Shown piece by piece: positions 26,974 through 36,584 of a DNA stretch of 64,000 bases. The first letter of the stretch is position 1, and every line of letters starts with the position of its first letter. Both the position numbers and the translations under genes were made by a program. Under the pieces are notes generated by a model, which ran no database searches, was not told where the DNA came from, and was given only the letters and a program-made list of their open reading frames with translations. The stretch is from Bacteriovorax sp. Seq25_V (GTDB lineage: Bacteria; Bdellovibrionota; Bacteriovoracia; Bacteriovoracales; Bacteriovoracaceae). Location of the stretch: the NCBI RefSeq assembly GCF_000447795.1, contig NZ_AUNI01000021.1, positions 186,001 to 250,000 of the forward strand, read 5' to 3'.

Positions 26974-27390
26974 ATGTCGTCACACAATCTTGATGTGTAC
27001 ATGCCGGTATTAATACTATTGGCGTTTGCAGTCATTATGGTAATAGGAGCGCTTCTAGTAGGGAAACTTATAAGACCTTCTAACCCAACCGATTTAAAAT
27101 TAACACCATACGAATGTGGTGAGGAGCCTATTGGTTCTGCATGGTCTAACTTCAATGTTAGATTCTATGTTATCGCACTTGTGTTCTTAATCTTTGATGT
27201 TGAAGGTGCATTAATGTTTCCTGTCGCAGCAGTTTTTAGGAAGTTTGTAGAGATTGGTGAAGGCGGCGCAGTTTTAGCATCTTTTCTACTTTTCATTACG
27301 ATACTAGCACTTGGTGTTGTGTATTGTTGGAAGAAAGGTGATCTTGACTGGGTAAAAAGTTATCAAGTTTCAGGTAAAAAGGATAAATAA
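26974..27390 (+). CDS. nuoA: NADH-quinone oxidoreductase subunit A
   Basis: 138 aa with three membrane helices. The family signature RPSNPTDLKLTPYECGEEP (about 34-52) contains the Tyr-Glu-Cys-Gly of the quinone-side loop, and FDVEGALMFP has the conserved acidic pair of helix 2. Subunit A lies at the junction of the membrane and peripheral arms of complex I. The stop overlaps the nuoH ATG. nuoB-G and nuoI do not follow as they do in the standard nuo operon. Confidence 0.95.
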   Translation: MSSHNLDVYMPVLILLAFAVIMVIGALLVGKLIRPSNPTDLKLTPYECGEEPIGSAWSNFNVRFYVIALVFLIFDVEGALMFPVAAVFRKFVEIGEGGAVLASFLLFITILALGVVYCWKKGDLDWVKSYQVSGKKDK

Positions 27391-28592
27391 TGAACTCAAC
27401 GGTTGTATCTTATTTATCACAAGCACCAGGATATGGTTTTTTAACTTCAAGACTCTCAGAAGTTCTAGGTTTTGATGCCACTGGAATTGTGAATTTCTTA
27501 ATTTTCTTCATTGTTACATTTGTAATTGTAAACGTGATGGCCGCTATCGGTGGTTTAGGTACATATGCAGAGAGAAAAATTTCTGCCGATTTACAAATGA
27601 GACAAGGTCCAAACAGAGTTGGGCCTTTTGGTATTCTTCAATTCTTAGCTGACGGTGTGAAGATGATCCTTAAAGAGGACATCATTCCAAGACAAGCTGA
27701 TAAGTTCATGTTTCACCTTGCTCCATTTTTATGTCTTGGTGGTGTATTCATGTCACTTGCGGTTGTTCCGTTTTCTAGTGGACTAGCATTAACAAATTTA
27801 AATATTGGTGTTTTCTACCTTCTAGGTGTTTCTTCACTTGTTGGTGTTGGGATTTTTCTTGGTGGTTATTCTTCAAACTCTAAGTGGTCAATGCTTGGTG
27901 GTATGAGAGGTGCCTCACAAATCGTTTCTTACGAAGTTCCAGTAACACTTACGATTTTATCAGTTGTTCTAATGGCCGGAAGTCTTTCATTTGATGTAAT
28001 TACTGAGGCACAAGGTGGTTTCCCACACGAGTGGTTCCTACTTCATAATCCATTCACTTTTATTGGTTTCTTTGTTCTTTTTATTGGAGCACTTGCTGAA
28101 ACTAATAGAGCACCATTTGACCTTCCTGAAGCAGAATCGGAACTAGTATCAGGTTACCATACTGAATATTCTGGGATGAGATTTGGTTTCTTTGCTCTTG
28201 CTGAATATATTGAAGTATTTGTTGTGTGTGGTGTTTGTGCTGCGCTTTTCCTTGGTGGATATAAAGTTCCTTTTGATCTTGGTTCTGGTGATTTCCTAGT
28301 TAAGGCTTTCCCATCAATTGAGCCAATGCTTGCTAAGCAAGTTGGTAATATTCTTCAACTTGGAGCTTTCGTTACAAAAACGTTAGCTCTTTATTATGTT
28401 GTTATCTGGATTAGATGGACACTTCCAAGACTTAGAGTTGACCATTTAATGGTTCTTTGTTGGAAGTACTTAACTCCAATTGCATTATTTAACCTAGTTG
28501 GTTGTGCAGTTTGGTTATATGCCTTCGAAGGTAAATCAATTTGGTATTTAATTTTTAAAAGTGGTGCAGCAGCAGCTGGTGCTCATCACTAA
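27390..28592 (+). CDS. nuoH: NADH-quinone oxidoreductase subunit H
   Basis: 400 aa, longer than the usual ~330 because of an N-terminal extension and a longer C-terminus. The quinone-site loop ERKISADLQMRQGPNRVGP (61-79), WSMLGGMRGASQIVSYE (about 166-182), ETNRAPFDLPEAESELVSGY (237-256) and IRWTLPRLRVD (341-351) are intact. It forms the quinone entry channel and the first acidic residues of the proton axis. Directly coupled to nuoA. Confidence 0.96.
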   Translation: MNSTVVSYLSQAPGYGFLTSRLSEVLGFDATGIVNFLIFFIVTFVIVNVMAAIGGLGTYAERKISADLQMRQGPNRVGPFGILQFLADGVKMILKEDIIPRQADKFMFHLAPFLCLGGVFMSLAVVPFSSGLALTNLNIGVFYLLGVSSLVGVGIFLGGYSSNSKWSMLGGMRGASQIVSYEVPVTLTILSVVLMAGSLSFDVITEAQGGFPHEWFLLHNPFTFIGFFVLFIGALAETNRAPFDLPEAESELVSGYHTEYSGMRFGFFALAEYIEVFVVCGVCAALFLGGYKVPFDLGSGDFLVKAFPSIEPMLAKQVGNILQLGAFVTKTLALYYVVIWIRWTLPRLRVDHLMVLCWKYLTPIALFNLVGCAVWLYAFEGKSIWYLIFKSGAAAAGAHH

Positions 28593-28612
28593 AATAGGGA
28601 AAGGGATTAAAC

Positions 28613-29143
28613 ATGTTTTTAAATATTATGTTTCTCTTGGCTGCGGGCGCGACAATCGGTGGATCATTCTTAACGGCCACTGCTAAAAACTTAATGCACG
28701 CATGTGTTTACTTACTACTTACACTTTTTGGTGTAGCTGGTCTGTATGCAACTTTAGGAGCGGACTTCTTAGCGGCAACACAATTAGTTGTTTATGCTGG
28801 TGGTGTTATTATCCTTATGCTTTTCGCCATCATGTTAACTGGTGGAGTTAGAGAGTTCGTTAACAAGTTTGGAATTGATAAAGTAGCTTCAATGGGGACA
28901 GTGAAAACTTACTCGATTGCAGGTTTCATGGTTCTAATCATGTCATTTGTTATCATGAAGATATTAGCTCCTGTGTTCAAGACTTATGCTCCAGGAGAGC
29001 TTCCTGCTTTTACAACAACAGTTGAAAAATTAGGAACGCTTCTAATTACTGACCATGTATTAGCATTTGAAATTTCTTCAATCCTACTTCTTGGTGCACT
29101 TATTGGTGCAGCAGTTATTTCAAGACCGGGGAGAACAAAATGA
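28613..29143 (+). CDS. nuoJ: NADH-quinone oxidoreductase subunit J
   Basis: 176 aa with five membrane helices. Helix 3 contains QLVVYAGGVIILMLFAIML, the Gly-rich pi-bulge segment characteristic of NuoJ. A C-terminal EISSILLLGALIGAAVISRP is also standard. It helps connect the E-channel to the antiporter-like subunits. A GGGAAAGGG ribosome site lies upstream, and the end overlaps nuoK by 4 bp. Confidence 0.95.
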   Translation: MFLNIMFLLAAGATIGGSFLTATAKNLMHACVYLLLTLFGVAGLYATLGADFLAATQLVVYAGGVIILMLFAIMLTGGVREFVNKFGIDKVASMGTVKTYSIAGFMVLIMSFVIMKILAPVFKTYAPGELPAFTTTVEKLGTLLITDHVLAFEISSILLLGALIGAAVISRPGRTK

Positions 29144-29445
29144 TCAGTTTACCATCATATTTAATTATTTCATTTTGCCTTTTCATTGCTGGTTTAACAG
29201 TAATGATCGCAAGAAAGAATATCATTGCAATGCTACTTGGTATTGAACTTATTCTAAATGCGGCAGCACTTAACTTTGCTGCGTACACAAGATTTGTTAA
29301 TCAAAATCTTGATGGGCATTTAATGTCTTTATTTATTATTGTTATCGCTGCTGCTGAAGCTGCGGTAGGGTTAGCGATTGTTATTAGATTCTTCCAGATT
29401 AAAGAGTCTATTCACATCGATGACGCAACTGAATTACAGAGCTAA
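29140..29445 (+). CDS. nuoK: NADH-quinone oxidoreductase subunit K
   Basis: 101 aa, three membrane helices. GIELILNAAALNF in helix 2 and AAAEAAVGLAIV in helix 3 carry the two conserved membrane Glu residues needed for proton translocation. Normal length and position, between nuoJ and nuoL. Confidence 0.96.
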   Translation: MISLPSYLIISFCLFIAGLTVMIARKNIIAMLLGIELILNAAALNFAAYTRFVNQNLDGHLMSLFIIVIAAAEAAVGLAIVIRFFQIKESIHIDDATELQS

Positions 29446-29466
29446 TAGGATTATAAGGAAATATAT

Positions 29467-31659
29467 ATGGATTATACGATCTCAAGTGTAGCACCAATTG
29501 TTCTCTTGCCATTTTTTGCTTTCGTTATTAACGCGTTCTTAGCAAGAAAGGGTGGTAAGGCAACTGTCGCTGCTGTATTTTTATCATGTGCCGCTATTGT
29601 TGGTTCATCATTTTATGCAATTAAGATCTTCAAAGACTTTGTTTTTGGAAATTACGCTGCAGATTACTACATTCACAAAGTATTTACTTGGTTCGACCTT
29701 ACTGGTGGAGGGCAAGAATTTGCGGTGAATATGGGGATTTACATCGATAACATGGCAGCAGTAATGCTTCTTATGGTTACGGTTGTTGCAACGATGATTC
29801 ACATTTTCTCTACGTATTACATGCACCACGATATGCACTATGGAAGAAATGGTAGATTCTTTGTTTATATGTCTCTATTTACTTCTGCAATGCTCGGTCT
29901 TGTGCTTTCAGATAACCTTTTCTCAGTATTTATCTTCTGGGAACTTATGGGATTCTGTTCTTACTCTTTAATTGGTTTTTACTACGAAAAAGAAAAGACA
30001 GGAAACGCAAGTATCAAAGCTTTCATGACGACAAGAATAGGGGATGTTTTCTTCCTTTTAGGAATTGTTGCTCTTTGGACACATATTGGTTCAGTTTCTT
30101 TTGTTGATTTATATGCTGCGATTGCAAACGGACTATTTGATGGTGCTAGTGTACTTGGTATTCCACTTGCTACATTTATTGCAGTTTGTATCTTCCTTGG
30201 AACTATTGGAAAATCAGCTCAATTCCCATTAAACGTTTGGCTACCAGACGCGATGAATGGACCAACTCCATGTTCGGCCCTAATTCACGCTGCTACAATG
30301 GTTGCTGCTGGGGTTTACTTATCTCTAAGAATTTATCCATTAATTGAACTTGGAAACCTAAACTACTTTGTTGCTTGTATTGGTGGTATCACAGCTCTTG
30401 GTGCTGCGACGATCGCTCTAGTGCAAACAGACTTCAAAGCAGTTCTAGCTTTTTCAACAATTTCTCAACTCGGATACATGGTTTTAGGTGTTGGTGTTGG
30501 ATCATATAATGCTGCATTCATGCACTTAATTACTCACGCGATTTTCAAGGCTTGTTTATTCCTTGCTGCTGGATCGGTAATTCACTCGCTTCACGATCAC
30601 CACACTCATGAGCACGTACAAGAAATGCCAAGAATGGGTGGTCTAAGACATAAGATGAAATTCACTTGGTTTGCAATGTGGTGTTGTACTCTTGCAATCG
30701 CTGGTGTTCCATTCTTCTCTGGTTTTGTTTCTAAAGATAGAATTCTTGGTGACGCGCTTGTTATGGCAACTCACGGACCGAAGTGGATTATCCCAACAGC
30801 TCTAGGATTTATCGGTGCATTCCTAACAGCATTCTATATGTGTAGAATGATGTTCTTAGCTTTCCACGGGAAGCCAAGAGATAAAGAAGTTTATGACCAC
30901 TGTCATGAAGAGCACTTCTCTTGGAATAGAAACTTACCATTATTATTCCTTTCAGTGTTTACGCTAGGAGTTTGGTTTGCTGGATCTTTAACAGGTCAAG
31001 GACTTGTTAAGGTTGCTGATCCTCACCATGGAAAATATGAGTGGTTCCAGACATTAATTCAAAAGCCAGTTGTTTCGAAATTTGTTTCTTTACAAAAAGA
31101 ACCATTCTCGCAACTTGATACAAGAGTTAAAAATAGTGCTGAGAAATCACAATATGACCACACATATGGTTTACCAGAAGATGAGGCTCACCATGTACAT
31201 CACGTACATCAAATTGGTGCTATCGCTTCGATCTTTATTGCTCTCGGTGGTATCTTCGTAGCAGCGATGATGTATCTATGGAATAAGTGGAATCCAGGAT
31301 TTTGGGTTAACACTTTCAATAGATATTATAGAACATTACAAAACAAATACTATATGGATGATCTTTATATTAAAGGATTTATTCAAGGGATGCTTCTACC
31401 GTTTAATAATCTACTATCAAGATTTGATATGGGATTCTACGACAAGTACGTAGTAGATGGTTGGGCCGTAGTTACTCGTTACCTTATGAATGTCTCGAAG
31501 TGGTTTGATAACTTATTCGTAGACACGATTATGGTTGATGGTACAGGTGCATCGGTTAGATTTTTCAACGTGATACTTAGGACAATTCAATCTGGAAAGA
31601 TTCAGTTCTATATCATTATGATTGTATTAGTAATTTTTGGTTATATTTTAGCTTTATAA
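29467..31659 (+). CDS. nuoL: NADH-quinone oxidoreductase subunit L
   Basis: 730 aa, larger than the usual ~610-660. Antiporter-like core: FWELMGFCSYSLIGF (helix 5 Glu), GKSAQFPLNVWLPDAMNGPTP (helix 7 Lys), FSTISQLGYMVLG, HAIFKACLFLAAG (helix 8 Lys) and FFSGFVSKD (helix 12 Lys), then the long lateral helix and a final helix. Extra length lies in a His-rich segment (HSLHDHHTHEH, about 377-387) and another His-rich loop (HHVHHVH) before the last helices. A distal proton channel of complex I. Confidence 0.96.
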   Translation: MDYTISSVAPIVLLPFFAFVINAFLARKGGKATVAAVFLSCAAIVGSSFYAIKIFKDFVFGNYAADYYIHKVFTWFDLTGGGQEFAVNMGIYIDNMAAVMLLMVTVVATMIHIFSTYYMHHDMHYGRNGRFFVYMSLFTSAMLGLVLSDNLFSVFIFWELMGFCSYSLIGFYYEKEKTGNASIKAFMTTRIGDVFFLLGIVALWTHIGSVSFVDLYAAIANGLFDGASVLGIPLATFIAVCIFLGTIGKSAQFPLNVWLPDAMNGPTPCSALIHAATMVAAGVYLSLRIYPLIELGNLNYFVACIGGITALGAATIALVQTDFKAVLAFSTISQLGYMVLGVGVGSYNAAFMHLITHAIFKACLFLAAGSVIHSLHDHHTHEHVQEMPRMGGLRHKMKFTWFAMWCCTLAIAGVPFFSGFVSKDRILGDALVMATHGPKWIIPTALGFIGAFLTAFYMCRMMFLAFHGKPRDKEVYDHCHEEHFSWNRNLPLLFLSVFTLGVWFAGSLTGQGLVKVADPHHGKYEWFQTLIQKPVVSKFVSLQKEPFSQLDTRVKNSAEKSQYDHTYGLPEDEAHHVHHVHQIGAIASIFIALGGIFVAAMMYLWNKWNPGFWVNTFNRYYRTLQNKYYMDDLYIKGFIQGMLLPFNNLLSRFDMGFYDKYVVDGWAVVTRYLMNVSKWFDNLFVDTIMVDGTGASVRFFNVILRTIQSGKIQFYIIMIVLVIFGYILAL

Positions 31660-31684
31660 AATTTAGGAATTAAGGAGTTTACAG

Positions 31685-33217
31685 GTGAGCGGTCATTCTA
31701 ATTTGCTAAGTTGGATTCTGTGGATGCCGATTGTTGGTGTTCTTGGAGTATTATTAATCCCAAGAACTAAAGAGACTTTAATTAGATTTTGGTCTCTTAT
31801 TAACACGGTTATTACTCTAGCATTATCGGTTGTACTTTATATGAAGTTCGATACGACAACGCCAGGTATGCAAGCAGCTTTTACAATTAAAAAAGCATGG
31901 ATCAGTCAGTTTAATATTTTCTACCACCTTGCGGTTGATGGTATTTCACTTCCAATGATCTTATTAACATCTTTACTTTTCTTTATCTGTATCCTTTCTT
32001 CATGGACAGTAAAGAAACAAGTTAAAGGTTACTTTGCATTATTTTTATTTCTTCAGTCGACAGTATTTGGAGTATTCCTTTCAATGGACTTCTTCTTATT
32101 CTACGTTTACTGGGAAGTTATGCTTATTCCAATGTTCTTCCTAATCGGAATTTGGGGTGGAGAAAACAGAGAGTATGCAGCTGTAAAATTCTTCTTATAT
32201 ACATTCTTTGGTTCTATTCTAATGTTAGTTGGTATGGTTGCTCTATACTTCGTAACTGGTCAAGGTGTTGATTCTTTCAATATTCTTGCTCTATCGGGTG
32301 GGAAGTTTGCAAACGAAACAGTTAATATGTTCGGCATGGCACTGCCATTCGCGAAAATATTCTTTGTCGCTCTATTTATTGGTTTTGCGATTAAAGTTCC
32401 TGTTTTCCCATTTCACACTTGGTTACCACATGCTCACGTTCAGGCTCCAACTGCGATCTCAGTTATCCTTGCTGGTGTTCTATTAAAGATGGGTACATAT
32501 GGTTTCTTAAGAATTGCATTTCCAATCTTCCCAGGTGCTTCAGTTTACTTTGCTGATGCAATCGCTTGGCTAGGTTTAATTAATATCATCTACGGTGCAT
32601 TCTGTGCGATGGCTCAAACCGATGTTAAAAAACTTGTTGCATACTCTTCAGTATCTCACATGGGTTTTGTTATGCTAGGTCTTGCAGCTATGACTGTTCA
32701 AGGTGTTAATGGAGCTGTTCTTCAGATGTTCAACCACGGAACTTCAACAGCTATGATGTTCCTTCTAATTGGTATTCTTTATGAAAGATCTCACCACAGA
32801 TGGATTGTTAGACCAGATGGAACAAAAGGTTTTGGAGGTCTTTATACACAATTACCAAAATTCTCAATCATCTTTATTATCGCGATGTTCGCATCAATGG
32901 GATTACCAGGTCTTTCAGGATTTATCTCTGAAGCGCTAATCTTCCTAGGGATCTATAACAGATTTACAACAATTACTGTAATCGCGGTACTTGGTCTTCT
33001 TCTTGGTGCAGCTTACCTATTATGGATGTTCAAGAGAATGTTCTTTGGTGAAGTTATTGAAGAAAACAAATCATACACAGATGTAAATTCAAGAGAAATT
33101 TTCTACATGTTACCACTATGTGTTGCTGTTATCCTTTTTGGAGTTTACCCAGCACCACTACTTAACATTATGAAAGCTTCTGTTGGTAAATTAGTTTCTC
33201 TACTAGCTCAGTTCTAG
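31685..33217 (+). CDS. nuoM: NADH-quinone oxidoreductase subunit M
   Basis: 510 aa, normal length, GTG start with AAGGAG upstream. LAVDGISLPMILLT, YWEVMLIPMFFLIGIWGG (helix 5 Glu), FAIKVPVFPFHTWLPHAHVQAPT (helix 7 Lys), SSVSHMGFVMLG and GLPGLSGFISEALIF (helix 12 Glu) are intact. Middle antiporter-like proton channel. Confidence 0.96.
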   Translation: MSGHSNLLSWILWMPIVGVLGVLLIPRTKETLIRFWSLINTVITLALSVVLYMKFDTTTPGMQAAFTIKKAWISQFNIFYHLAVDGISLPMILLTSLLFFICILSSWTVKKQVKGYFALFLFLQSTVFGVFLSMDFFLFYVYWEVMLIPMFFLIGIWGGENREYAAVKFFLYTFFGSILMLVGMVALYFVTGQGVDSFNILALSGGKFANETVNMFGMALPFAKIFFVALFIGFAIKVPVFPFHTWLPHAHVQAPTAISVILAGVLLKMGTYGFLRIAFPIFPGASVYFADAIAWLGLINIIYGAFCAMAQTDVKKLVAYSSVSHMGFVMLGLAAMTVQGVNGAVLQMFNHGTSTAMMFLLIGILYERSHHRWIVRPDGTKGFGGLYTQLPKFSIIFIIAMFASMGLPGLSGFISEALIFLGIYNRFTTITVIAVLGLLLGAAYLLWMFKRMFFGEVIEENKSYTDVNSREIFYMLPLCVAVILFGVYPAPLLNIMKASVGKLVSLLAQF

Positions 33218-33231
33218 TTAAAGGTGAAATA

Positions 33232-34707
33232 ATGGCTTTAAAATATTTAGCAAGTATAAGTCACTACGTTCCAGAGCTGCTATTGTGTTTAACAATGGCG
33301 GCACTGATTCTAGTTGAATCAACTTATGATAATAATGTTAAAGGACGTTCGAAAGGACTTCTTTTTTCTACGGCCTTCCTTGGTTTAATTGCTTCTTTTT
33401 GCTACCTCGTAAAAGGACTTGGTGCTGCTCCTGTAAAGATCTTTACTGGTTCAGTTATAATCGATTCTTTTAGTACTTTCGCAAAAGGTATTATGTTACT
33501 TGGAACGGCTGCAGCGATTTACTTAGCTCAACAATCTAAGGATCTTTACGAAGAAACAAAAGCTGAATTTGTAATTCTAGCAATCGGTGTACTTATTGGT
33601 GGGATGCTACTAGCTTCTGCAAATAATATGCTAATCCTTTATATTGGTATCGAAACACTTTCGATCCTTTCTTATGTTCTAGCATCTTTAAGAAGAAACG
33701 ATGAGAGATCTTCTGAAGCTGGTCTTAAGTACTCACTTTACGGTGGGGTAACTGCAGGTATCATGCTTTTTGGTATGTCTCACATGTTTGGTGTTCTTGG
33801 AACAATCAACTTTTCAGAGATTATTCCAGCAATGGCGAACCTAACAACTGAGCAAGCTTTAATTCTTATGCCATCATTTGTACTTTTCTTTGCTGGTATT
33901 GGTTACAAAATTGCTTGTGTTCCATTTCATATGTGGTCACCAGATGTTTACGAAGGTTCTCCGCTTCCTGTTACTAACTTCTTCTCAATCGTTCCAAAGA
34001 TTGCAGGGATCGTGGCAGTTGTAAGAATAACAAACGTATTCTTTGCGGGTGATGCTTCAATCGTAAGAGAATCATGGGTTGTACTACTTATGATTATCGC
34101 AGCGATCACAATGACTGTTGGAAACGTATCAGCTATCGGCCAGAGATCAGTTAAGAGAATGTTAGCATTCTCAAGTATTTCGCACGCAGGTGTTATGCTA
34201 CTTGGTGTTCTTTGTATTGATGAATTAGGTTCTAGAGCGATCCTATTTTATGCAGTAACTTACTTATTTATGACACTTGTTGCTTTCTACATTACTTCTT
34301 TTGTTCAGGATCAATATGGAAACGATCACTTCGAAAGATTCAGTGGGCTAATTAAGAAGCACCCTCTAATGGCGATCCTAATGACAACTGTAATGTTCTC
34401 ACTAGCTGGGCTTCCTCCATTAGCTGGATTTGTGGCTAAGTTTAATATCCTCGCAGCAATTATTGCTAAGAAGTATTACGTACTGGCTGTAATCACTGCA
34501 CTAAACTCTGTTGTATCTCTTTACTACTACATGAAAGTTGTAAGACTAATGGTACTAAAAGATTCAGAGTCTGAAGAGAGCGTTACTGGATTTACTGTAC
34601 CAAACCAAATCGTTATTACTGTTTTCTCAATTCCAGTGTTTTTACTTGGTATTTTCTGGGAAAAGATCTTAATGATGGCCGGTGGAGCATTAATCCTTAT
34701 TAAGTAA
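33232..34707 (+). CDS. nuoN: NADH-quinone oxidoreductase subunit N
   Basis: 491 aa, normal length. IGIETLSILSYVLA (helix 5 Glu), YKIACVPFHMWSPDVYEGSP (helix 7 Lys), SSISHAGVMLLG and LAGLPPLAGFVAKF (helix 12 Lys) are typical. Third antiporter-like channel. Its TAA overlaps the ATG of the next membrane gene (TAATG), so the seven genes that follow belong to the same transcription and translation unit. Confidence 0.96.
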   Translation: MALKYLASISHYVPELLLCLTMAALILVESTYDNNVKGRSKGLLFSTAFLGLIASFCYLVKGLGAAPVKIFTGSVIIDSFSTFAKGIMLLGTAAAIYLAQQSKDLYEETKAEFVILAIGVLIGGMLLASANNMLILYIGIETLSILSYVLASLRRNDERSSEAGLKYSLYGGVTAGIMLFGMSHMFGVLGTINFSEIIPAMANLTTEQALILMPSFVLFFAGIGYKIACVPFHMWSPDVYEGSPLPVTNFFSIVPKIAGIVAVVRITNVFFAGDASIVRESWVVLLMIIAAITMTVGNVSAIGQRSVKRMLAFSSISHAGVMLLGVLCIDELGSRAILFYAVTYLFMTLVAFYITSFVQDQYGNDHFERFSGLIKKHPLMAILMTTVMFSLAGLPPLAGFVAKFNILAAIIAKKYYVLAVITALNSVVSLYYYMKVVRLMVLKDSESEESVTGFTVPNQIVITVFSIPVFLLGIFWEKILMMAGGALILIK

Positions 34708-34988
34708 TGATGAATATCTACTTAATTATCACAGTTCTTTTTATAATTTCACTCGGGGTAGCTTTGATCTACCCCTTGTTTTTCTCACGACCAAATATTC
34801 AAACAAATCTAAGAATTAAACAAAGAGCAATCTATAAGTCTGAGATGTCTTCTCTTGTTAAAAGTGCTCTTTGGGCAATATCACTGCTTTTAATATCTTG
34901 CTTCTTTGGATCTGTAACTATTGATTATTCGAAAGAGTTCTATTCAATTTTGATCATCGCTGTTACAATTTTAGCAGTTATTCTTTAA
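34707..34988 (+). CDS. Diverged NuoA-like membrane protein
   Basis: 93 aa, two to three membrane helices. Residues 28-37 read RPNIQTNLRI and match nuoA residues 34-43 RPSNPTDLKL (Arg, Pro, Thr, Leu identical; Asn/Asp, Arg/Lys and Ile/Leu similar) at the same place after helix 1. The invariant Tyr-Glu-Cys-Gly that follows in NuoA is missing, as is the helix-2 acidic pair. Overlaps nuoN (TAATG). First of seven genes mirroring nuoA-H-J-K-L-M-N. Homology is by eye and needs a profile test. Confidence 0.5.
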   Translation: MMNIYLIITVLFIISLGVALIYPLFFSRPNIQTNLRIKQRAIYKSEMSSLVKSALWAISLLLISCFFGSVTIDYSKEFYSILIIAVTILAVIL

Positions 34989-34991
34989 AAG

Positions 34992-35885
34992 TTGGTATCA
35001 ATGTTTAACTTATTAGTATTATCTTTTTTAATACTTTTAATAGTATTCGCAACATTTAAAATCTTCAAAGTCGAAGGTCTTCGTTCGATCTCTATTCAGA
35101 GATATATATCTCTCTCTAAGCAGAGTCGTAGTTATGATTTTTCATCATATATAGTAAGAGTATTTCAAATTATAATCTCTTTAATAATGTTCTTTGTGAT
35201 TATTTATGATTTTGGTGAATCGAATATTCTTTACAGAAAGATATCCATTACAGAGTTGCTTTTATTTTTTACATTCGATTTTATTTGCTTAAGCTATTTA
35301 AACTTCAAAAGTATTAAGCAGAAAATTGATCTACTCTCACATATTAGATCGACACTCTACATAATCTCTACACTGATTATTATTTCGATGATTCTGCACT
35401 TCTATAGTTTAAGCCCAGTAATCTCGCAAATTATCACCAAGCAAAATCAGTTAATGTTCTTTGTTCCAAAGTGGAATGCAATAATGTTAGCTCCAGTATT
35501 TTGGATATTCATTTTGATTATTAAAGATAGTCAAAGACAGATAATTAAAAGTCCTGGCGAGTATGAGATTATTGATTACCAAAATATGATTTTGCTTTAT
35601 GCAAGGCTAATGATTTACGGAGTTGTTTTGGTTCTCCTGTTTGCAGGAGGAGATACTTCACTTGGTCTGTTTGATCGGTTTAATATGAACTCATTTCAAC
35701 TTGAATTACTTCAGAAATTTGTATTCTTAGTTAAATATATAGTCATGATTTATATTTTAAAGTGGACACATAATCTTACAGTTTCTAAATCACTTTCTGA
35801 GGCTTTGAAGTCCAGCCGGTTATATGTTCTTGTAACAATGCTTACATTTATTATTGTATGTGTAATTAAGGTGTATCAACTATGA
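34992..35885 (+). CDS. Diverged NuoH-like membrane protein
   Basis: 297 aa, about eight membrane helices. Residues 113-126 (DLLSHIRSTLYIIS) align with NuoH 167-180 (SMLGGMRGASQIVS), keeping Leu, Arg, Ile and Ser. Residues 189-220 (GEYEI...LLFAGG) align with the acidic loop and following helix of NuoH 250-290. Lys248 followed by KWT (257-259) mirrors NuoH K330 and RWT (342-344). The quinone-loop motif ERK...GPNRVGP and the ETNRAPFDLPE motif are lost. It cannot be a functional quinone channel as known. Start taken as GTG 34992, with ATG 35001 as an alternative. Confidence 0.55.
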   Translation: MVSMFNLLVLSFLILLIVFATFKIFKVEGLRSISIQRYISLSKQSRSYDFSSYIVRVFQIIISLIMFFVIIYDFGESNILYRKISITELLLFFTFDFICLSYLNFKSIKQKIDLLSHIRSTLYIISTLIIISMILHFYSLSPVISQIITKQNQLMFFVPKWNAIMLAPVFWIFILIIKDSQRQIIKSPGEYEIIDYQNMILLYARLMIYGVVLVLLFAGGDTSLGLFDRFNMNSFQLELLQKFVFLVKYIVMIYILKWTHNLTVSKSLSEALKSSRLYVLVTMLTFIIVCVIKVYQL

Positions 35886-36331
35886 TCGCTATTCAAATTT
35901 TGACAATTATTATACTGGTCGCTTTTTATACAATGAAGGATTCAAAAATTTCAACTGCTCTTTCACTTGTTGGAACAATCTTGTTAGTTATATCACTCGA
36001 AAATAATTCAGAAGTTTTTATGACATACTTCTGTATCTTATCGTTGGTGTTTTTCCTTGTGCTATCTACTTTTGCACATACCTTCCCATCACTACAAGAA
36101 GAGAAGTCATTTGGTATGAATAGATATGGGCTTGTAACAAAACTGATAGTTATTATTTTACTTATTGCCTTATTGAATATTTTAAACTCGTCATCATTTA
36201 ACTTCTTTGAACCTGATAAGGCCGTTGATATTTCACAGAAGCTTACAGCACAAAGATTAATTAAGATATTTGCTCCAATGCTAATGGTAATATCTATCGT
36301 TTTCTCACAGTTGAGGGATTCTAATGACTAG
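35882..36331 (+). CDS. Diverged NuoJ-like membrane protein
   Basis: 149 aa, five predicted helices with the NuoJ layout: three close helices, a loop, helix 4, a long loop, helix 5. KDSKISTALSLVGTILL aligns with the TAKNLMHACVYLLLTLF region of NuoJ. The Gly-Gly pi-bulge of helix 3 is replaced by CILSLVFFLVL. The terminal LIKIFAPMLMVISIVFSQ occupies the place of NuoJ helix 5. Overlaps the NuoH-like gene by 4 bp (ATGA type). The call depends mainly on position, length and topology, with weak residue matches. Confidence 0.45.
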   Translation: MIAIQILTIIILVAFYTMKDSKISTALSLVGTILLVISLENNSEVFMTYFCILSLVFFLVLSTFAHTFPSLQEEKSFGMNRYGLVTKLIVIILLIALLNILNSSSFNFFEPDKAVDISQKLTAQRLIKIFAPMLMVISIVFSQLRDSND

Positions 36332-36584
36332 TACGATATTAGAATATTTTCCATATATATCTATGTTGTTAATCATTGTAACAGTACCACTTCTTTTAAC
36401 GACAAGTTACAAAAAGAGAGTAAGCTCACTTTTTCAAATAATTATTATATTAGTATCGATGGTGGATAAGAAAATGATGGAAATAGGGGAAGTCTCTGAA
36501 TACAGATTTCTTATTTATTTAATTCCTACCCTGGTTCTCTTTTTCTATTTTTATATCTACGCAAAGGCGAAGCTAAAAGTATGA
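36324..36584 (+). CDS. Diverged NuoK-like membrane protein
   Basis: 86 aa, three membrane helices, close to NuoK size (101 aa here). The short basic loop YKKRV after helix 1 matches ARKNI of NuoK. Neither of the two NuoK membrane Glu residues is present: helix 2 reads LFQIIIILVSMVD and helix 3 IYLIPTLVLFFYFYIY. Overlaps both neighbours. The NuoK assignment is positional. Confidence 0.45.
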   Translation: MTSTILEYFPYISMLLIIVTVPLLLTTSYKKRVSSLFQIIIILVSMVDKKMMEIGEVSEYRFLIYLIPTLVLFFYFYIYAKAKLKV

